A stretch of 10,115 nucleotides of DNA from an uncultured Bacteroidales bacterium (GTDB lineage Bacteria; Bacteroidota; Bacteroidia; Bacteroidales; WCHB1-69), in contig CALDIA010000164.1 in assembly GCA_937901455.1 (NCBI GenBank), forward strand, positions 1-10,115, written 5' to 3'. Made by a program: the position numbers and the translations under genes. The stretch's first letter is position 1, and each line of letters begins with the position of its first letter. Of the stretch, positions 5,352-10,115 are shown in pieces. Under the pieces are notes generated by a model that made no database searches, had not been told where the DNA came from, and worked only from the letters and a program-made list of their open reading frames with translations.

Positions 5352-7718
5352 TTAGCGGGCAACCGTGAACTTCTTATTGACAATTCCATTCTCAGTATGG
5401 ATTCTCAACATATATACTCCATTAGAGAGATTGGCCACGTCAACTTGGGCGTTCATGTCATTAGCATTGACACTTTGGATAGTCTGCCCCATCAAGTTCA
5501 TCACTTCAACAGTCTCTATGTTGGCATCAGCCGTCACATTCAACACGCTGGTGGCAGGGTTCGGATAAACAGAAACATTTTGTTCCATGTCACTGATACC
5601 TAATCCAAAATCAAGCTTGACGTTGTCGATGAAGAACCAATACATATCAGCATTTGACTCATACTTGAAGGCAATTCTAACAGTTTGATTGGCATAAGCA
5701 CCGAGTTCAATAACTTGAGATGTCACACCAGGAGTGCTGATTGTCTGAGTGGGAAGCAAGTTAATTGCCGTCTCAACGGAACCGCCCTGAGGAATCACCC
5801 ATACGGAATATTTTTCAGGATATGAACTGCTGGCACAAGAATAATCATACATCATATTCACATTAGATTGAATGGTTATTTCCGGAGAGATGAGCCATTC
5901 TTCCGCATTAGAAGTTGAACTATACATGTATGCGGCCACACCTGGATTTTGATCGTCATACTGCAAATATTGTACAGTATTTCCATCATTATTGGCATCG
6001 ATAATGATCCAACAAGAACGAGTTTCAGAAGACGGATCAAAGGTCTCAAGGAATGGGAAGGTGGTAATCACATCACAATTAATTGCCGAACCTACAAGAG
6101 AAATGGTGTCAGCAGTATTTCCCAATGTGGCTATAACCATACCCGTGGAATTGCCGGCTGTCGTTGGAGCATATTGGACATAGATTGTTTGAGACTCAAC
6201 TGAATTTGATGGAGTAGGAATAGTAACAGAGGTAGAGAATGTGGTGCCATCTAAGGATATTGCATAAGGAGCTGCCGTTTCTATTGTAATAGCAGTGTCA
6301 GCATTCAAAATAGTGAGGTCAGAAGTAAGCACATTGGTGCTTGAAACAGGAATTACACCAAAATCCAGTGATGCAGGGTCAAATGAAAGATTTACAGCAG
6401 TTGTAAAAAGGGAGAAATTGCTAACAATAAATATCCATTTATCAGCATCAGAGGTACATCTGATAGCGATTTTATAATCACCATTCAAGTCGCTTAATGC
6501 GAAGTATTGTGTAAGGGGTGAAGTATTTGTAGCAGTTACAGTATCCACCAACAACACTGTGTCAGAAGCACCTATGGCATATACCATAAATTTCTCGGGA
6601 TAACTGGAGCTGTATGCCCAATAGTCAAAAGATCCCATTTCATTGCCGGTAAAAGTAAACTCAGGAGAAATCAACCAATCATTGGCAGCATTGGAGGAAT
6701 TATAAATATAGTAAGCATAACCATAGTCTGAAGCAATAGTGAAAGTGCTGCCATCATTATTGGCATCCTCAATCGTCCAACATAAGTTCTGTGTATCGTT
6801 TGTGAAATCGCAAGTGTAAGGCAGTACATTGTTTCCACAATCTAAAGCGTTACCAGAAACGGCAACCGTCACATTGGAAACGGCTGTATTACTCAAAACA
6901 ACTGTTCCGTTAGCCACACCAACAGTGGTGGGAGAATATTTCACATACAATGTCCCCCCATTCGGTGCCAAAGTAGCGGTGGTGCCAAAAGTAGTTCCAT
7001 TGGCAGACACAGAGAACGGTGCTGCTGTTGTTGCGGTAATACTATCCGTAAGGTTGTAGGAGGAAACCACGAGTTGCTGCTCTACTTCCTGTCCCATCAC
7101 CACACTCCCAAAATCGAGGATCGAATCGTTTACTAAAAGAGTCGGAGTGGTAGGAGCCGTCATCACTTGAATATCGTCAAGATTCAGACGGAACATATCC
7201 GAAATGTTGTGGTGACGGAACGCGATATACACTTGTTGGCCTGTATAGGCAGACAAGTCAACCACGTATTGAGTCATGGTAGCAGTAACAGTTCCTGTGG
7301 CGACAGCGGTAGTTGCAGTGAAAGCCGACACTGTTGGAGACGTTGCTACATATACCGAGAAGAACTCGGCATAATAAGTTGCATCCTGACCAGCTGCCCA
7401 AAACGAAAGGATGCTGTTGGAAGTAAGATTCAATTGCGGAGTAATCAACCAGTTGTCTGGCGTCAAAACAGTTCCTGACACATAGGAAGCCGAGGTGATA
7501 TGGCCATCGCCACTGTGCACATTGTAAGAGCCGGAGCTGGATTGTGAGTTGTTCAAGACGAACCAGTTGTAGCCATCGCCATCATTGTCGATGATTGTCC
7601 ATCCTGTAGGAAGAGACATGTTGGGATCTTCAAAACCTTCATTTAGAAGGTAAGTTTGCGCATTTGATGCCATCATAAAGGCAAATAACGCAAAAGCCAA
7701 AGTGAAAATCTTTTTCAT
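5352..7718 (-). CDS. Secreted modular surface protein with cleaved-adhesin/choice-of-anchor J modules and T9SS C-terminal sorting domain
   Basis: The 788-residue protein starts best at the ATG at 7718, where MKKIFTLAFALFAFMMASNAQ is a clear Sec signal peptide; an in-frame ATG 48 bases upstream only adds residues before it. Numbered from that start, modules are: cleaved-adhesin-like 24-186 (NEGFEDP, DNDGDGYNW, NWLITPQL, LDDIQV); Ig-like/choice-of-anchor D 190-291; cleaved-adhesin-like 298-436 (DANNDGSTF, DWLISPEF); Ig-like 442-546; cleaved-adhesin-like 552-703 (DANNDGNTV, EWLISPEI, FFIDNVKL); then a type IX sorting domain 714-788 (VYPNPATS, GVYMLRI, ending NKKFTVAR). The DxNxDG loops may bind calcium. 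Such proteins cross the inner membrane by Sec and the outer membrane by T9SS, where the C-terminal domain is removed and the protein anchored or released. No protease or glycosidase domain is visible, so an adhesive or ligand-binding role is the likeliest guess. No link to the CRISPR genes is apparent. Confidence 0.88.
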   Translation of the reverse strand: MKKIFTLAFALFAFMMASNAQTYLLNEGFEDPNMSLPTGWTIIDNDGDGYNWFVLNNSQSSSGSYNVHSGDGHITSASYVSGTVLTPDNWLITPQLNLTSNSILSFWAAGQDATYYAEFFSVYVATSPTVSAFTATTAVATGTVTATMTQYVVDLSAYTGQQVYIAFRHHNISDMFRLNLDDIQVMTAPTTPTLLVNDSILDFGSVVMGQEVEQQLVVSSYNLTDSITATTAAPFSVSANGTTFGTTATLAPNGGTLYVKYSPTTVGVANGTVVLSNTAVSNVTVAVSGNALDCGNNVLPYTCDFTNDTQNLCWTIEDANNDGSTFTIASDYGYAYYIYNSSNAANDWLISPEFTFTGNEMGSFDYWAYSSSYPEKFMVYAIGASDTVLLVDTVTATNTSPLTQYFALSDLNGDYKIAIRCTSDADKWIFIVSNFSLFTTAVNLSFDPASLDFGVIPVSSTNVLTSDLTILNADTAITIETAAPYAISLDGTTFSTSVTIPTPSNSVESQTIYVQYAPTTAGNSTGMVIATLGNTADTISLVGSAINCDVITTFPFLETFDPSSETRSCWIIIDANNDGNTVQYLQYDDQNPGVAAYMYSSTSNAEEWLISPEITIQSNVNMMYDYSCASSSYPEKYSVWVIPQGGSVETAINLLPTQTISTPGVTSQVIELGAYANQTVRIAFKYESNADMYWFFIDNVKLDFGLGISDMEQNVSVYPNPATSVLNVTADANIETVEVMNLMGQTIQSVNANDMNAQVDVANLSNGVYMLRIHTENGIVNKKFTVAR

Positions 7719-7804
7719 TTTTCTTATGATATTAGTTAATAAATAAGTTAAGGTGCTATTATTCAATGATTTATCCTATATTTTATATAATAAAAATTAA
7801 AGCG

Positions 7805-7834
7805 CAAAAATAACAATTTATCGTGAAAAAGCAA
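7805..7834 (-). promoter_or_regulatory. Predicted promoter of the T9SS surface protein gene
   Basis: On the minus strand TTGC (7831-7834), an 18-base spacer, then TATTTTTG (7805-7812) match the Bacteroidetes -33/-7 pattern. The leader to the ATG at 7718 would be about 80 bases and AT-rich, without an obvious riboswitch fold. Confidence 0.6.
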
Positions 7835-7963
7835 TAGACCAATTATAGATTTTCAAGTTTAACAATATTATATGGAAATTTTTATAATAAGCAAAGAAAC
7901 CACCTGAATTATTATGGAAGAATTACATTTGTATCAGATAGCCGATGTTAAAGCATCTCCGTT

Positions 7964-7995
7964 TTTGGGAAGAATGCATAAAATATGTATTTTTG
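7964..7995 (+). promoter_or_regulatory. Predicted promoter of mnmE
   Basis: TTTG (7964-7967), a 20-base spacer and TATTTTTG (7988-7995) are a near-ideal Bacteroidetes promoter. The -7 region shares 14 identical bases (ATGTATTTTTGCGG) with the promoter before the GH3-family gene. The leader to the ATG at 8118 would be about 115 bases. Confidence 0.68.
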
Positions 7996-8117
7996 CGGTC
8001 TTGTTACAAACACACTATAAGTGTCATAATGTCAGCAAATTAAAAAATATTTATCATAAAGAAAACGACACAAGTAATCTCAAGAGAAAATTTTCTTAAC
8101 CTACAATATTACATAAG

Positions 8118-9497
8118 ATGGAGACGATATGTGCGATATCCACGGCTCCGGGCATGGGAGCCATTGCAGTGGTAAGGCTGTCAGGGCCGCGGGCTTTTGA
8201 AATTGCCGCCACTCTATTCAAAGATCCGGAGGGCTTCCAGTCACTGGAACCGTTACAGGCCATGTTCAAGCACTTGTACGATGGCGAGCAGTTGGTTGAC
8301 CAGGTGGTGGTGCTGAAGTATGCAGCACCGCGTTCCTACACGGGTGAGGACATGGTGGAGATATCTTGTCATGGTTCCTTATACATCCAGAAGAAAATGG
8401 TGGATATGCTCATAGAGCGCGGTTGTCGGATGGCGCTGCCTGGGGAGTTTACCCAGCGTGCCTTCTTGAATGGCAAACTCGCCCTGCCACAGGCGGAGGC
8501 AGTTGGAGATCTGATCAGTTCACAGAGCGAGACCACCCATCACTTGGCCATTCGCCAGTTGCAAGGGGGATTTTCCAAGCGGCTGCACGCTTTACGAGAG
8601 CAACTGATACAGGTGGCGTCACTCTTGGAGTTGGAATTAGACTTCAGCGAAGAGGATGTTACGTTTGCCAACCGCGAGGAGTTGAGGCATCTATTGCAGG
8701 AAATTAGCTTAGAGGTGCAGGCGCTGGCACAGGCAGCCAAGTTCGGCAACATGCTCAAGGAGGGCATTCCCGTGGCCATCATCGGCAAACCCAACGTAGG
8801 CAAGTCCACCCTACTGAACGCATTGTTACAACACGACCGCGCCATTGTCTCGCAAGTGCCTGGCACTACCCGCGACACCATTGAGGATACGCTCTTCATT
8901 GACGGGACACTCTTCCGCTTCATTGACACTGCCGGCATCCGCGCCACCAACGACGAGGTGGAAAGCTACGGCATCCAACGCTCCTATGAAGCCGCAGAAC
9001 GTGCCGCCGTCATTCTATACCTCACCGATGATGCCTCCGAAACTTCGCCCCGTAGCCTGATTAACGAGTTTCACGAACTCCAAGAACATATAGACCTGCA
9101 TGACAAACGGGTATGTTTTCTCTTTAACAAGACCGATCTGCATCCCAGCATGACCACTGGCAAACAAAACTTTACCATAGAGGGGTATCCTGTCATCCGC
9201 ATCTCCGCCAAACAGCAGGTACAGGTGGACACTGTGATGGATGAACTCCGCCAATACTTGGCAACCCATCATCTGCAAGACATGTCCATGCTGACCAACG
9301 AGCGGCATTATGCATTACTGACGAGCATTGGGCAGTCGGTGGAGAAAGCCATGGAGGGGCTATCCATGCAAATTCCCACGGATCTTTTGGTGGAAGATGT
9401 CCGTTCCGCCCTTACCGACATCGGCACGCTGACGGGCACCATCACGACCGACGATCTGCTCAACAACATCTTTGGTCACTTCTGCATAGGGAAATAG
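8118..9497 (+). CDS. mnmE: tRNA uridine-5-carboxymethylaminomethyl(34) synthesis GTPase MnmE
   Basis: MnmE, with MnmG, installs the (carboxymethyl)aminomethyl group on the wobble uridine U34 of certain tRNAs, using GTP hydrolysis and a one-carbon folate. The 459 residues match the family's length and order: N-terminal folate-binding/dimerisation domain (TICAISTAPGMGAIAVVRLSG from residue 3), helical domain, and an inserted G domain with GKPNVGKS (223-230), PGTTRD (248-253), DTAG (270-273) and NKTD (337-340). The chain ends in CIGK, the conserved CxGK motif whose cysteine is needed for modification. All key motifs are intact. The start at 8118 gives the standard N-terminus; no strong Shine-Dalgarno is seen, as is usual in this phylum. 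GC is about 53% in a line counted within the G domain, higher than the CRISPR operon. It appears to be transcribed alone from its own promoter. Confidence 0.98.
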   Translation: METICAISTAPGMGAIAVVRLSGPRAFEIAATLFKDPEGFQSLEPLQAMFKHLYDGEQLVDQVVVLKYAAPRSYTGEDMVEISCHGSLYIQKKMVDMLIERGCRMALPGEFTQRAFLNGKLALPQAEAVGDLISSQSETTHHLAIRQLQGGFSKRLHALREQLIQVASLLELELDFSEEDVTFANREELRHLLQEISLEVQALAQAAKFGNMLKEGIPVAIIGKPNVGKSTLLNALLQHDRAIVSQVPGTTRDTIEDTLFIDGTLFRFIDTAGIRATNDEVESYGIQRSYEAAERAAVILYLTDDASETSPRSLINEFHELQEHIDLHDKRVCFLFNKTDLHPSMTTGKQNFTIEGYPVIRISAKQQVQVDTVMDELRQYLATHHLQDMSMLTNERHYALLTSIGQSVEKAMEGLSMQIPTDLLVEDVRSALTDIGTLTGTITTDDLLNNIFGHFCIGK

Positions 9498-9498
9498 A

Positions 9499-9530
9499 GC
9501 AGAGGCACCTCCGCATAATTAATTTTTTTT
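9499..9530 (+). terminator. Possible intrinsic terminator of mnmE
   Basis: Right after the mnmE stop, GCAGAG (9499-9504) can pair with CTCCGC (9509-9514, one A.C mismatch) around a short loop; eight bases later comes a run of eight T (9523-9530). The stem is short and imperfect and the T run is slightly distant, so this is tentative. Confidence 0.4.
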
Positions 9531-9560
9531 AAGAGACTATCGAAGAAAAATGTATTTTTG
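9527..9560 (+). promoter_or_regulatory. Predicted promoter of the GH3-family gene
   Basis: TATTTTTG (9553-9560), followed by CGG, is a good -7 element. A T run at 9527-9530 lies at the right distance for a -33 element but is not TTTG. The leader to the ATG at 9599 would be about 32 bases. Confidence 0.5.
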
Positions 9561-9598
9561 CGGCTTATTTATGATAAATATTATTTAAAACATAAAAC

Positions 9599-10078
9599 AT
9601 GGAACTTAGACGAATGATGGTAGCCAACACCTTACTTGGCATGGCTGGCGGCATCCAATACCGCAGCCTTAAAAAAGCTTGCCGCGATCCACGGAAATCC
9701 AGCGAACAGACTTTACGCGGCATCCTCAACTACGCAAAAGACACTGTTTATGGCAAAGAGCACGACTTTGACTACATTTTACAAGCGCCTAACGACACTG
9801 AGTTATACAAACGATATCAAGAGAAGGTGGGAGTAAATGACTATGAGAATATCCGTCCGTATGTAGAGCGCCACAAACACGGGGAGGCCGATGTACTCTT
9901 CCCTGGCAAGCCGGTGTTATACGCCACCACTTCAGGCACCACCTCCGAGCCCAAATGGATTCCCATCACTCAAGAATACCTGAACAACATCTATGGTAAA
10001 ATGACCAAGGTGTGGCTTTACAACTTCATCCAGAACAAACCGAAAGTGTTCAGTGGCAAGATACTCTCCATTGTGGGG
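9599..10078 (+). CDS. GH3 auxin-responsive promoter family protein (partial, 3' end missing)
   Basis: From the ATG at 9599 an open frame of 160 genuine codons runs to the contig end. GH3 proteins are adenylate-forming acyl-acid amido synthetases; in plants they conjugate hormones to amino acids, while bacterial members, common in Bacteroidetes, have no settled substrate. The N-terminal portion matches the family, including the ATP-binding motif TTSGTTSEPKWIPIT near residues 110-124 and the following KILSIVG. A full-length protein is about 500 residues, so roughly two thirds are missing. The frame appears to continue to 10115, but from 10079 on it translates adapter sequence (RSEERRVGKECR) and must not be taken as protein. 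The gene is downstream of mnmE on the same strand with its own predicted promoter. Confidence 0.9.
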
Positions 10079-10115
10079 AGATCGGAAGAGCGTCGTGTAG
10101 GGAAAGAGTGTAGAT
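10079..10115. other. Illumina adapter sequence left at the contig end
   Basis: The last 37 bases start with AGATCGGAAGAGC and continue through GTCGTGTAGGGAAAGAGTG, which is the reverse complement of the Illumina universal adapter. They are an assembly artefact, not genome. The exact junction is uncertain by one or two bases. Confidence 0.97.

Larger units (their letters stand above)
7719..8117. other. Divergent intergenic region between the T9SS protein gene and mnmE
   Basis: About 400 AT-rich bases hold the two divergent promoters (7805-7834 minus, 7964-7995 plus). A 12-base perfect palindrome lies at 8085-8096 and a small inverted repeat (ACACT, 3 bases, AGTGT) at 8012-8024, both inside the mnmE leader; either could be a protein site or chance in AT-rich DNA. 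A 61-codon open frame at 7914-8099 overlaps the mnmE promoter and does not look like a protein gene. No tRNA or other RNA gene is visible. Confidence 0.55.

Noticed and set aside
7167..7478. Open frames of 60-103 codons opposite the T9SS surface protein gene
   Set aside because: They are antisense shadows within a well-supported gene with a signal peptide and sorting domain; none resembles a known protein.
8085..8096. 12-base palindrome in the mnmE leader
   Set aside because: GAAAATTTTC-type palindromes arise easily in AT-rich DNA and there is no second copy or known operator match.
7914..8099. 61-codon open frame upstream of mnmE
   Set aside because: It overlaps the predicted mnmE promoter, has no recognisable domain or start signal, and its composition looks like AT-rich intergenic DNA.
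8540..8950. 136-codon open frame opposite mnmE
   Set aside because: It is an antisense shadow of the conserved mnmE G-domain coding sequence, with a Ser/Cys-rich composition unlike a real protein.

Overview
The window looks like a contig from a member of the Bacteroidales, probably a metagenome assembly. The signs are a type IX secretion (T9SS) C-terminal sorting domain, a GH3-family gene, weak Shine-Dalgarno signals, and promoters of the Bacteroidetes kind (TTG/TTTG, about 20 bases, then TAnnTTTG). Identifications come from reading the sequence and remembered family features; no database search was run. The last 37 bases (10079-10115) match the Illumina universal adapter, so real genomic sequence ends near 10078.

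Left half (1-5155, minus strand): the promoter-proximal part of a type III-A (Csm) CRISPR-Cas operon. In transcription order it reads cas6, cas10/csm1, a DUF1016/YhcG-type PD-(D/E)XK nuclease, a second PD-(D/E)XK nuclease resembling the nuclease half of Card1/Can2 (DUF1887) but without a CARF domain, csm2, and csm3, which runs off the left edge. Genes are 2-16 bases apart or overlap, and one promoter lies just before cas6. No CRISPR repeats, cas1/cas2, csm4, csm5 or csm6 are in view; some may lie beyond position 1.

The unusual part is this operon. Cas10 is only about 500 residues and starts directly at the first Palm domain, so the HD DNase domain is missing while the GGDD cyclase motif is intact. 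Two nuclease genes are wedged between cas10 and csm2. The second is bracketed by a 32-base direct repeat (31/32 identical) that covers the end of one gene, the 2-base gap and the next start codon, so the gene looks like a precise, removable cassette. A working hypothesis is that these nucleases supply destruction that the HD domain would normally provide.

Middle (5298-7840, minus strand): a secreted modular surface protein with three cleaved-adhesin-like (choice-of-anchor J) modules alternating with two Ig-like modules and ending in a T9SS sorting domain, with its own promoter and a strong intrinsic terminator. Right part (7964-10078, plus strand): mnmE (tRNA U34 modification GTPase), then the start of a GH3-family adenylate-forming enzyme cut off by the contig end. 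These two housekeeping-type genes are near 50% GC, clearly richer than the CRISPR operon (about 35-43% in most stretches counted).
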